Source: Burkholderiales bacterium (GTDB taxonomy: Bacteria > Pseudomonadota > Gammaproteobacteria > Burkholderiales > WYBJ01). Taken from it: DNA of 64,000 bases. A model generated the notes under the pieces. It had not been told where the DNA came from, ran no database searches, and saw nothing but the letters and a program-made list of their open reading frames with translations. Below, one piece after another: positions 45,732 to 53,645 of the stretch; position 1 is the stretch's first letter; each line of letters begins with the position of its first letter. The DNA lies in contig JADLAC010000002.1 in NCBI GenBank assembly GCA_020848435.1, positions 62,001-126,000 of the forward strand. The letters run 5' to 3'. The translations under genes were made by a program, and so were the position numbers.

Positions 45732-46703
45732 ATGGCGCACTTACATGCGCTCATGCTCATTGTTTTGGCGCTTGCTTGTTCGACCGGCCGCGCAGCTTCC
45801 CCGGATACCTACCCATCCAAGCCCATTCGCATCATCGTTCCTTTCGCGCCTGGCGGGGGAACGGATGTCTTGGCGCGTCTTGTGGGGCAAAAGCTGGCTG
45901 AAGCAGTGGGTCAGTCGGTGCTGATCGACAATCGGGCAGGGGCAGGAGGAACGATCGGAACGGAGTTGGCGGCGCGCGCTCCTGCCGATGGGTATACGCT
46001 GCTCATGGTGAACGCGGGCCACGTCATCAATTCGAGCCTGTACAAGTCACTCGCCTACGATACGGTCAACAGTTTCGCTCCGATTTCGTTGGTGGGCACA
46101 GCGTCGTACCTGCTGGTGGTGCATCCGTCGGTGCCCGTGAAGACGGTGCAGGACCTGATCAGGGTGGCCAAGGGTTCCGTGCCGCTCACATTCGCTTCGT
46201 CGGGCAGCGCGAGCACTACCCATTTGGCGGCGGAATTGTTCAACAGCATGGCGGGGACGAAAATGACCCACGTCCCGTACAAGGGCGGCGGGCCGGCGAA
46301 CACGGCGCTCGTTTCGGGCGAGGTGTCGTGCTACTTCGGCAGCGTTTCTGGCTCCCTACCGCACGTACGAACGGGCAGGCTTCGCGCCTTGGCCGTCACC
46401 GGCATGAAGCGATCGCCCGCGCTTGCGGAATTGCCGACTATCGCGGAGTCCGGTTTGCCGAGCTACGACGTTACGGGGTGGTTCGGCATGTTGGCGCCGG
46501 CGGGTACCGCGAACGCCATCCTCGCTGGGCTCAACAGCCAGGTCGGCAGGATACTCGAGCTACCCGAGATCAAGCGCCGCCTGCTGGAGCACGAGGGCGC
46601 GGAGATCGCGCTCGGGACACCGGCTGACTTCGCCCGATTCATCAAGTCCGAGCTGACGAAGTACAGTGACATCGTAAAGATTTCCGGCGCGCGAATCGAC
46701 TAG
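45732..46703 (+). CDS. Bug-family tripartite tricarboxylate transporter receptor (first copy in operon)
   Basis: 323 residues from ATG 45732 with GGGAGGA just upstream. Signal peptide about 1-22 (ending GRAAS), then YPSKPIRIIVPFAPGGGTDV, the Bug signature. A periplasmic receptor for a carboxylate-type ligand. It is 79 nt after the UGSC-linked gene and 46 nt before an MmgE/PrpD gene, so uptake and catabolism of the same compound are likely. Confidence 0.93.
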   Translation: MAHLHALMLIVLALACSTGRAASPDTYPSKPIRIIVPFAPGGGTDVLARLVGQKLAEAVGQSVLIDNRAGAGGTIGTELAARAPADGYTLLMVNAGHVINSSLYKSLAYDTVNSFAPISLVGTASYLLVVHPSVPVKTVQDLIRVAKGSVPLTFASSGSASTTHLAAELFNSMAGTKMTHVPYKGGGPANTALVSGEVSCYFGSVSGSLPHVRTGRLRALAVTGMKRSPALAELPTIAESGLPSYDVTGWFGMLAPAGTANAILAGLNSQVGRILELPEIKRRLLEHEGAEIALGTPADFARFIKSELTKYSDIVKISGARID

Positions 46704-46749
46704 GGTTGCGCCGTATCGGTCCCCTCATTCCTCCGAGCAAGGAGCACAG

Positions 46750-48201
46750 ATGTCCGCCATCTCCGCATCCACAGCGCAGGCCAAAGAGGGTAGCGCGATC
46801 GCCTCGATTTCAGCAGCGACCACGGCCGTCGCCGATTTCATACCGAAGGCTCAGTTCGGCGACTTGCCGCAAGAAGCGATCACGCAGGCCAAGCTGGCGA
46901 TCCTGGACACGATCGGGGTGACCCTTGCCGGAGTCGCTACGACCACGGGCCAAGCTGCGTGCCGCGTCGCGGAGGATACCGGTGCGGCACGCGTCGCCAC
47001 CGTCCTAGGCGCAGGCATGAAGGTGGACCCTGCGATGGCGGCGTTCGTCAACGGGACTACCGGACATGCGCTCGATTACGACGACGTGAGCTGGAGCATG
47101 ATCGGCCATCCGTCGGTCGCGGTCTTGCCCGCGGTGCTGGCCCTCGCGGAGGAGCGCGGACTCTCGGGCCGCGATGCCCTGCTTGCCTACATCGTCGGCT
47201 TCGAGATCTGCGGCAAGCTGGGCTCGGTGATGAACCCGCGCCACTACGAACAAGGTTTCCATGCCACGGGAACGCTCGGCACCATGGGCGCCGTGGCAGG
47301 CGCAGCACGCATCAAGGGTCTCGACTCGCAGCATGTTCGTTGGGCGTTGGGCGTCGCCGCCTCGTCCGCATCGGGTATTCGGCAGAATTTCGGGACCGAT
47401 ACCAAGCCCTTCCATGCCGGCAACGCGGCGCGCGCCGGCGTGCTTGCAACGCAGCTCGCGGGCTACGGGTTCAATGCGGATGCCAATATTCTCGACACCC
47501 AATGGGGGTTCTTCAATGTGTTCGCCAACCCCGGCGCCTGTCATCCCGAGCGCCTGGTTGGACGGCTGGGGCAGCCCTGGGACATCGTCGAGCCGGGCGT
47601 GCTGCTGAAGATGTACCCCTCGTGCGTTTCGACGCATACCTCCATCGACTCGATACTCAAGCTGTGCAACGACCATGACATCAAGCCGGACGATGTCGAG
47701 TCGGTCGATGGCGGCGTGGTCTACCTCACCACCAAGATCCTCATTCACAACCGGCCGACGACGGGATTGGAAGGCAAGTTCAGTCTGCCTTATTGCATGG
47801 CGCGCGCGATTCTGAATCGCTCGGTCAAGCTCAGCGATTTCACGGACGCTGCCGTGAACCGGCCCGACGCGCAGGCCCTGCTGCGCAAAGTGACGATGCG
47901 CATCGAGCCAGCGGTGAGCGACAAATGGCGTGCCGGCCTACCGCGGCCCGCCATCATCACCGTCAAATTGACGAACGGGAAGTCGGTGAGCCAGCGTACC
48001 GACAATCCCTCCGGCAATGCAGGCAACGTCGAGATGGACAAGATCCTCGCCAAGTTCCGGGATTGCGCGCAAACGCTAGGCACCGAGAAGGCGAAGCAGG
48101 TCGAAGACATGGTGCTTGGCCTGGAGAAGCTGCCGCACATCGGGACGCTGATGGCAGCGCTGAGCGGGCCATCGTACAAGAGCTTGGGCGTGCGCTACTG
48201 A
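46750..48201 (+). CDS. MmgE/PrpD family protein (first copy in operon)
   Basis: 483 residues. MmgE/PrpD fold with TGHALDYDDVSWSMIGHPSVA and FGTDTKPFHAGNAARAG as the most conserved stretches. Family members dehydrate 2-methylcitrate or decarboxylate cis-aconitate; others act on unknown acids. The adjacent Bug receptor suggests an imported hydroxycarboxylate. A Ser/Ala-rich N-terminal 25 residues precede the domain; the ATG has AGGAG at 46739-46743. Confidence 0.92.
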   Translation: MSAISASTAQAKEGSAIASISAATTAVADFIPKAQFGDLPQEAITQAKLAILDTIGVTLAGVATTTGQAACRVAEDTGAARVATVLGAGMKVDPAMAAFVNGTTGHALDYDDVSWSMIGHPSVAVLPAVLALAEERGLSGRDALLAYIVGFEICGKLGSVMNPRHYEQGFHATGTLGTMGAVAGAARIKGLDSQHVRWALGVAASSASGIRQNFGTDTKPFHAGNAARAGVLATQLAGYGFNADANILDTQWGFFNVFANPGACHPERLVGRLGQPWDIVEPGVLLKMYPSCVSTHTSIDSILKLCNDHDIKPDDVESVDGGVVYLTTKILIHNRPTTGLEGKFSLPYCMARAILNRSVKLSDFTDAAVNRPDAQALLRKVTMRIEPAVSDKWRAGLPRPAIITVKLTNGKSVSQRTDNPSGNAGNVEMDKILAKFRDCAQTLGTEKAKQVEDMVLGLEKLPHIGTLMAALSGPSYKSLGVRY

Positions 48202-48304
48202 CCATTCAATCGAGGGCCATCGGTCGTCATCTCGGGAGTAGAGTTTTCCACGCGACCTGTTAGCGATCCAAGCCTCTGAAGGCGGCACACACTTGGAGCG
48301 GAAA

Positions 48305-49291
48305 ATGAAGCGAGGTCCGCAGGAGTTGGGTATTTCCATACTTCTCTTGGTCGTTTCTCTTGCCGCCAACCCGATCAGTGGCTTCGCTCGGGATTATCCG
48401 GCGAGGCCGATACGCATCATCGATCCGTATCCGCCCGGCGGCGCCACGGATTTCATGGATCGCATCGTCTCGAAGAAGCTGAGCGAGAGCGTCGGGCAAC
48501 CCGTGATCGTCGACAATCGTCCAGGTGCGGGCGGAAACCTGGCCGCCGAGCTTGCCGCCCGGGCGACGCCGGACGGTTACACGCTGCACATGAACCTCAC
48601 GGCTGGAATGGCTTCCGGTCGGGTGCTTTTTCCGCGGCTCGCTTTCGACATCAGGAAGGACTTCGCTTACGTGACGCTGGTCGCCGAGGGCATGTACGTA
48701 CTGGTCGCGCATCCGGCGCTGAGCGTCGGCTCGCTTGCGGAGCTGGTCGCGCTCGCCAAGGCGAAAGGCGATCAACTGCGTTTTGGATCGGCCGGCATAG
48801 CGAGCCCGCCTCACCTCGCGTTCGAGCTGCTGAAGACCCACACGGGAACGAACATGGTGCACGTGCCTTACAAGGGCGCCGGTCCGCTGGTCGGTGGCTT
48901 GACGGGCGGAGAGGTGCAGCTCGGCTTCGTGAGCCCTGCGGGCGCATCGTCCTTGGTCAAGGCCGGCCGGCTCACCGCGCTTGCCGTGAGCAGCGCGAGG
49001 CGCGCCAAGTCGCTGCCTACGGTGCCCACTGTCGCGGAAGCGGGCTATCCCGGCTTCGACGTCGCGCCGAGGTATGGCTACATGGTCCCCGCGGGCACTC
49101 CAGGATCCGTGGTCAAGTTCTTGAACATCGAGCTCGGAAAGATTCTGGCGATGCCTGATCTACGCGCCGCTTTCGAGACCCAGGGCTTGGAAGCCACGTC
49201 GAGCACGCCCGAGCGCATGCGCGAGATCATGCTGGAAGAAGAGACGAGATGGGCCAAGCTGATCAAGGATACGGGTATCAAGGCCGAGTGA
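48305..49291 (+). CDS. Bug-family tripartite tricarboxylate transporter receptor (second copy in operon)
   Basis: 328 residues from ATG 48305 (GGAG about 10 nt before). Signal peptide about 1-30 (ISILLLVVSLAANPISGFA), then YPARPIRIIDPYPPGGATD. It repeats the Bug-MmgE/PrpD order of the preceding two genes, with considerable sequence divergence, so the two receptors probably differ in ligand or affinity. Confidence 0.93.
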   Translation: MKRGPQELGISILLLVVSLAANPISGFARDYPARPIRIIDPYPPGGATDFMDRIVSKKLSESVGQPVIVDNRPGAGGNLAAELAARATPDGYTLHMNLTAGMASGRVLFPRLAFDIRKDFAYVTLVAEGMYVLVAHPALSVGSLAELVALAKAKGDQLRFGSAGIASPPHLAFELLKTHTGTNMVHVPYKGAGPLVGGLTGGEVQLGFVSPAGASSLVKAGRLTALAVSSARRAKSLPTVPTVAEAGYPGFDVAPRYGYMVPAGTPGSVVKFLNIELGKILAMPDLRAAFETQGLEATSSTPERMREIMLEEETRWAKLIKDTGIKAE

Positions 49292-49331
49292 AATCGAGCG
49301 ATCAACCGATCCACGGATAAGGAATGTCGTT

Positions 49332-50732
49332 ATGAAACACGAGCCCGCTTTGGCGCGCAGCCCTGCCGTAACAGGCGATCGTCGTTCCATCGTTGCGGAC
49401 GCGATCACGGCGTTTTCGACCCGCGTCACGTTCGCCGACCTGCCGGCGGCGGCGATCGACGCGGCCAAGAGATCGATACTCGATACGATCGCCGTCGCCA
49501 TAGCCGGTACCCGGTCGCGAGCCGGGCAAAGTGCGATTGACGCATTCGCGGCACGCGAGCACGGCGGATCGGCGACCGTGATGGGGACGGCGCTGAAGGC
49601 CCACCCTTCCATTGCCGCACTCGTCAACGGCACGCTCGGCCACGCACTGGATTTCGACGACGTCTGGGCCGACGACGACGGCGTGATCGCCTGGCGTGGA
49701 CATCCTTCGGTGTGCGTCCTGCCTGCCGTGCTCGCCGCCGCAGAGACGAGCGGTTGTGACGGCGCGAGCGCGCTCCTCGCCTATGTCATTGGTGTCGAGG
49801 TAGAGGGCAAGCTCGGGACGGTGTTCGGACCGAACCTCGGTCGAATCGGTTTCCATCCGACGCCGGTCCTGGGAACGCTCGGAACGGCCGCGGCGGTTGC
49901 CAAGGTACTGAGTATCGACGCGCAGCGCAGCAACCTGATGCTGGGCATTGCCGCGACCGCAGCCTCCGGGCTGGTCCGTAACTTCGGCACCGACACCAAG
50001 CCGTTTCACGCGGGGCTCGCGGCGCAGGGCGGCCTGCAGGCTGCGCTGCTCGCGCGCACGGCGTTCACCGCCAATCCCGAGGCCGTTTCGGATTACCTGA
50101 AGCTGCACCAAGGGCCGGACGACGCGGCCGCCGTCGCAGTGCTTGAAACGCTGGGCAAGAGCTACGACATCGTTGCGCCCGGGCTCAGCATCAAAAAGTA
50201 CCCGTGTTGCCGGCACACTCACCTGCCGCTCGACGCAACGTTCATGCTCCTCCAGCGGGAGCGCGTTACCGCATCCGACATCGAGACATTCACGATGCGC
50301 ATCCAGCCAAATGCCGACGATGCGCTGATCTACCGCTCGCCGCGCACGGCTCTGGAAGGAAAGTTCAGCATGGAATACGCGTTGTCCGCGGCACTATTGG
50401 ATGGCCGCGTGACCGTGTCTTCGTTCACCGACGAAAAGGTGTGCCGGCCCGAGGCCCAGGCGATGATGGCGCGCGTGCGAACCGAATATAAGGACGAGAT
50501 CGGCGCGGAGGCGGTGGCACGGACACGTGACGGCCGCGAGTACCGCGCGCTCGCCACCGTAGTGCGAGGCGACCCTGCCAACCCGCTGTCGCGCGACGAG
50601 CTTCTGCAGAAATTCTACGGCTGTCTCGAAGGAATTCTCGCGACCGAGCGCAGCGACGAGATCGTCGAAGCCGTCGATCGGCTCGAGCGCCTCGCCGATG
50701 TGCGCGAGCTGACGGAGCTGTTTCGGGCCTAG
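49332..50732 (+). CDS. MmgE/PrpD family protein (second copy in operon)
   Basis: 466 residues. It shares with the first copy the segments GHALDFDDVW, RGHPSVCVLPAVLAAAE and NFGTDTKPFHAG, but the remainder has drifted. Likely an acid dehydratase or decarboxylase of unknown substrate. Last gene of the UGSC operon; its stop overlaps, on the opposite strand, the stop of the LAGLIDADG fragment. Confidence 0.92.
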   Translation: MKHEPALARSPAVTGDRRSIVADAITAFSTRVTFADLPAAAIDAAKRSILDTIAVAIAGTRSRAGQSAIDAFAAREHGGSATVMGTALKAHPSIAALVNGTLGHALDFDDVWADDDGVIAWRGHPSVCVLPAVLAAAETSGCDGASALLAYVIGVEVEGKLGTVFGPNLGRIGFHPTPVLGTLGTAAAVAKVLSIDAQRSNLMLGIAATAASGLVRNFGTDTKPFHAGLAAQGGLQAALLARTAFTANPEAVSDYLKLHQGPDDAAAVAVLETLGKSYDIVAPGLSIKKYPCCRHTHLPLDATFMLLQRERVTASDIETFTMRIQPNADDALIYRSPRTALEGKFSMEYALSAALLDGRVTVSSFTDEKVCRPEAQAMMARVRTEYKDEIGAEAVARTRDGREYRALATVVRGDPANPLSRDELLQKFYGCLEGILATERSDEIVEAVDRLERLADVRELTELFRA

Positions 50733-50902
50733 TCGGCGGGCATGTAGCCGGCTGAATCGGGCGCGCGTTCGTTCGACACGCACACCACGATGCGCCGCTG
50801 CTCGTTGCGGTGCAGGCGGCTGAGCGTGATGGTGCCCTCGCCGTCGACGATTCCCGCGACGTAGGCGGCTTCCACGCTGGCCAGCATGCGCACGGCATTC
50901 AT
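50729..50902 (-). pseudogene. LAGLIDADG homing-endonuclease fragment
   Basis: A 57-residue remnant (frame open to 51001) containing EAAYVAGIVDGEGTITLSRL, the LAGLIDADG helix with its catalytic acidic residue and the first strand, then NEQRRIVVCVSN. Functional members need well over 100 residues; here the frame ends after about 45 residues past the motif. It lies between the UGSC operon and the 3' end of tmRNA. Probably inactive debris of a homing or mobile element. Confidence 0.6.
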
Positions 50903-50960
50903 GCTGGACAAGAATACAGAAGAAGACGCATCCCCGGGATGCTTCTTCGGGGACCATCGT

Positions 50961-50977
50961 TGGTGGAAGCGGCGGGA
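50961..50977 (-). repeat. Partial copy of the tmRNA 3' end (possible old attachment site)
   Basis: TGGTGGAAGCGGCGGGA matches the tmRNA 3' end at 51073-51089 (TGGTGGAGGCGGCGAGA) in 15 of 17 positions, in the same orientation, 112 nt apart. Integrating elements that use ssrA leave such copies. It is short, so chance is possible. Confidence 0.35.
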
Positions 50978-51033
50978 CAGCCTGATCCGCGTGTCCGGCA
51001 CGAGCCCCGCGTCCGTAGCGGACGCGCCGCCAC

Positions 51034-51066
51034 CAAAAAGGCAAAGGCCACCTCGAGGTGGCCTTT
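51034..51066 (-). terminator. Rho-independent terminator of ssrA
   Basis: AAAGGCCACCTC/GAGGTGGCCTTT is a perfect 24-nt palindrome (51043-51066), followed in the minus direction by GCCTTTTTGG. It lies just past the tmRNA 3' end. Confidence 0.85.
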
Positions 51067-51072
51067 GTACAG

Positions 51073-51466
51073 TGGTGGAGGCGGCGAGAATCGAACTCGC
51101 GTCCGCAAGCCCTCTACAGGCAGGTCTACATACTTAGCCTGGTCGTTTGGGTCTCGCCTCGCGCCCGCCGGCCGGCAGGCTGACGCTCGGCCAGTCGCTT
51201 CGACGGATCTACCCGGTCAAGCGACCAGATCGGGCAGAGAGGCTGATGTGAATGACGCTGCACCTTCGCGTAGGTTCGGCTTGCGCCGCGCCTGCGTTCC
51301 GGCCTGGCCCATCAGCAGACCAGTGCAGCGTCTAGCCGGTGTTAGGCGGCTAGAGCGTAACGCTCGTCGTTGGCGTTTATAGCGTTTCCAGTTGGATTTA
51401 CGAGGTGACTGGCCCTCGGTATGCACTGCACTGCTTCGTGACCCACGTCGAAACCAGGTCGCCCCC
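51073..51466 (-). ncRNA. ssrA: tmRNA (transfer-messenger RNA)
   Basis: About 394 nt on the minus strand. The 5' end reads GGGGGCGACCTGGTTTCGACG and the 3' end GATTCTCGCCGCCTCCACCA; the two form a 7-bp acceptor stem (GGGGGCG with CGCCTCC). The T-arm TTCGATTC is present. The resume codon starts a tag ANDERYALAA followed by TAA (51342-51374), the ALAA ending being the protease signal. It rescues stalled ribosomes with SmpB, which is not in the window. The 5' end is set by RNase P and is approximate. Confidence 0.97.
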
Positions 51467-51506
51467 GGTAATCCTGGCGCCTAGAAGCTCGCGCCCGAGT
51501 CATTGT

Positions 51507-51536
51507 CGCATATCGGGCCGACCCGACCAATTTCAA
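51507..51536 (-). promoter_or_regulatory. Candidate ssrA promoter
   Basis: On the minus strand TTGAAA (51531-51536) and TATGCG (51507-51512) are 18 nt apart, about 40 nt before the mature tmRNA end. The -35 overlaps the stop codon of the upstream secreted-protein gene. Confidence 0.35.
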
Positions 51537-52084
51537 CGCCCGCTGAGGGCGGCGGTGCTGCCTGGAGACGGCGGGGGATCGGCTTGCTCGGGCTGCGGCG
51601 GCTCGCCGCGTTGCAGCCGCCCGGCTTCGTCCGAATCCGTGTCGCGCCAATCGCAATCGCCTTTGCGCGCGGGCACGGTGAGCACGCCGTTGATAGAGCC
51701 AAAAGTGCCGCAGTAGGGCATGCGATCGACTTCTCGGGCGTGCACGAAGTACTTGTCGCCGTTCTTCTCGATCAGCATGGTGCCGCTGATCAGGTTGATG
51801 ACCGTACCCGCGCTCGAGCTGACCCAGGTGGCACGGCCGTCGCCCGGCCACGATTCGAACGAGCAGTGAAACGGGCCGTTGCTGCTCCAATAGGCGAGGT
51901 ATACGGGCTTGTCCTTGACCGTCTCCATGACCAGGCGGGTCTGCTTTTCGTACGGACCCACCTTGCATTGGTGCCGCTGCTTGGTCGCTTGGACGACGGG
52001 CTTGCCCTTGCCCTTCTGTTGCGCCGGAACCGATGGCACGACGAGCGCGACACCGGCGGCAACTGCGATCGCACGCAGAAGCAT
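51533..52084 (-). CDS. Hypothetical secreted protein
   Basis: 183 residues from ATG 52082-52084. Signal peptide about 1-21 (AIAVAAGVALVVPSVPAQ). The mature protein has four cysteines (RHQCKVG, PFHCSFE, MPYCGTF, GDCDW) spaced for two disulfides, beta-rich segments, and a disordered acidic/Pro-rich tail. I recognise no family. Periplasmic or extracellular. The frame before 52084 is not needed. Confidence 0.75.
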   Translation of the reverse strand: MLLRAIAVAAGVALVVPSVPAQQKGKGKPVVQATKQRHQCKVGPYEKQTRLVMETVKDKPVYLAYWSSNGPFHCSFESWPGDGRATWVSSSAGTVINLISGTMLIEKNGDKYFVHAREVDRMPYCGTFGSINGVLTVPARKGDCDWRDTDSDEAGRLQRGEPPQPEQADPPPSPGSTAALSGR

Positions 52085-52204
52085 CGGGGATCTCCTCCGC
52101 TGAGCAATTAGGCGTAGATGCTGGAAGCGGCAGCTATTGTCATCGCCAAAGCGCATCGGCGTCAAATGCCGCGGGCAGCCTCGCAGCGGTGACGGCGCGG
52201 CCGG

Positions 52205-52903
52205 CTAAAGCGCGGCAACGAGCTGCAAAGGATGGCTGACCCGAAGATCCGCCACCCAGGCTTGCGGCGGGTTTCCCATGCCCAGGTAGCCATATTCGGC
52301 TACCGCGACGCGCATACCCGCTGCCCGTCCCGCGATCATGTCGCGCTCGTCGTCGCCCAGATAGATGCAGCGCGCCGGCTCGACGCCGATGGCTTGCGCG
52401 GCCGCGAGCAGGGGCGCGGGATGGGGCTTGCGATAGGGCGTCGAGTCGCCACAGATCACGCAACCGGCGCGCTGTTCCAAGGGCAGCAGTTGCATGAGCG
52501 GGACGGTGAAGCGCTGCGCCTTGTTGGTGACGATGCCCCAGGTCATGCCGCGCTCGTCCAGGGCGCGCAGAAGCTCGGCGATTCCAGGAAAGAGCACCGT
52601 GTCCCGGCACAGGTGCGTCTCGTACAGATCGAGAAACTCGCGCGCGAGGTCATCATAGCCCGCATCGCCGGGCGCGATGCCGAAGCCGAGGCCGAGCAGA
52701 CCGCGCGCGCCGCTCGATGCCACTTTGCGGATACTCGCCAAGGGCAAGGGCGGCTTTGCTCGCGCCTCGAGCATCGCGTTCAAGGCGAAACCCAAGTCGG
52801 GGGCGGTATCGGCGAAGGTGCCGTCCAGATCGAACAGTACGGCCGCGGTCTCGACGCCGGGCACCTCGGCCCCCCCTGCCTCGATCCGGCTATCGCCGCC
52901 CAT
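52205..52903 (-). CDS. gph: Phosphoglycolate phosphatase (HAD family)
   Basis: 232 residues from ATG 52901-52903, one base after the ubiG stop. HAD motif I is LFDLDGTFADTAPD, motif II lies in IVTNKA, and motif IV is YLGDDERDMIAGRAAG. Gph removes phosphate from 2-phosphoglycolate made during DNA repair. The ubiG-gph order is the usual betaproteobacterial one, and the call rests partly on it because HAD specificity is hard to read. Confidence 0.88.
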   Translation of the reverse strand: MGGDSRIEAGGAEVPGVETAAVLFDLDGTFADTAPDLGFALNAMLEARAKPPLPLASIRKVASSGARGLLGLGFGIAPGDAGYDDLAREFLDLYETHLCRDTVLFPGIAELLRALDERGMTWGIVTNKAQRFTVPLMQLLPLEQRAGCVICGDSTPYRKPHPAPLLAAAQAIGVEPARCIYLGDDERDMIAGRAAGMRVAVAEYGYLGMGNPPQAWVADLRVSHPLQLVAAL

Positions 52904-52904
52904 G

Positions 52905-53603
52905 TCATCCCGCCCGGCACTGCATGATGTAATTGACATCGGTATCGTGCTCGAGCGCGTAGCGGCGCGTGACGGGGTTGTACGTCATGCCGATCACACC
53001 GGCGACATCGAGGCCGGCGTGCCGGCACATTGCCGCCAGCTCGGAGGGCTTGATGAGCTTGGCGTAGTCGTGCGTCCCGCGAGGCAGCAGTCGCAGCACG
53101 TATTCCGCCCCGACGATCGCGAACAGATACGCCTTCGGGTTGCGGTTGATGGTGGAGAAGAAAGCGGCGCCGCCGGGCTTGAGCAGGCGCGCGCACGCTG
53201 CGACCGTGCTGCGTGGATCGGGCACGTGCTCCAACAGCTCCATGCAGGTCACGATATCGAATGCGGAGACGCGCTCGGTAGCGAGTTGCTCGACCGTCAT
53301 CAGGCGATAGTCGATCACGTGGCCGCTCTCGTACAGGTGCAACTGCGCCACCTTGAGCGGTCTTTCGGCTGCATCGATTCCGGTGACGTGCGCACCGCGT
53401 TGGGCCATCGCTTCGGCGAGAATACCGCCGCCGCAGCCTACATCGAGCACCGACTTGCCCGCGAGTCCGGCCTGGCGGTCGATATGGTCGAGCCGCAGCG
53501 GATTGATCTCGTGCAGGGGGCGGAATTCGCTGCTCGGATCCCACCAGCGATGCGCGAATTCGCTGAACTTGGCGATTTCGGCCGGATCGGTATTGGTTGA
53601 CAT
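52905..53603 (-). CDS. ubiG: Ubiquinone biosynthesis O-methyltransferase
   Basis: 232 residues, normal length. The start has KFSEFAHRWWDPSSEFRPLH, a UbiG signature, and the SAM site is VLDVGCGGGILAEAMAQ. It methylates two hydroxyl groups on ubiquinone intermediates at the membrane. Located between an amidohydrolase and gph, the conserved order. Confidence 0.96.
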   Translation of the reverse strand: MSTNTDPAEIAKFSEFAHRWWDPSSEFRPLHEINPLRLDHIDRQAGLAGKSVLDVGCGGGILAEAMAQRGAHVTGIDAAERPLKVAQLHLYESGHVIDYRLMTVEQLATERVSAFDIVTCMELLEHVPDPRSTVAACARLLKPGGAAFFSTINRNPKAYLFAIVGAEYVLRLLPRGTHDYAKLIKPSELAAMCRHAGLDVAGVIGMTYNPVTRRYALEHDTDVNYIMQCRAG

Positions 53604-53645
53604 GGAGCGTACGGGTCGTGGGCGTTGCGATTCTATCAGCAGCCC

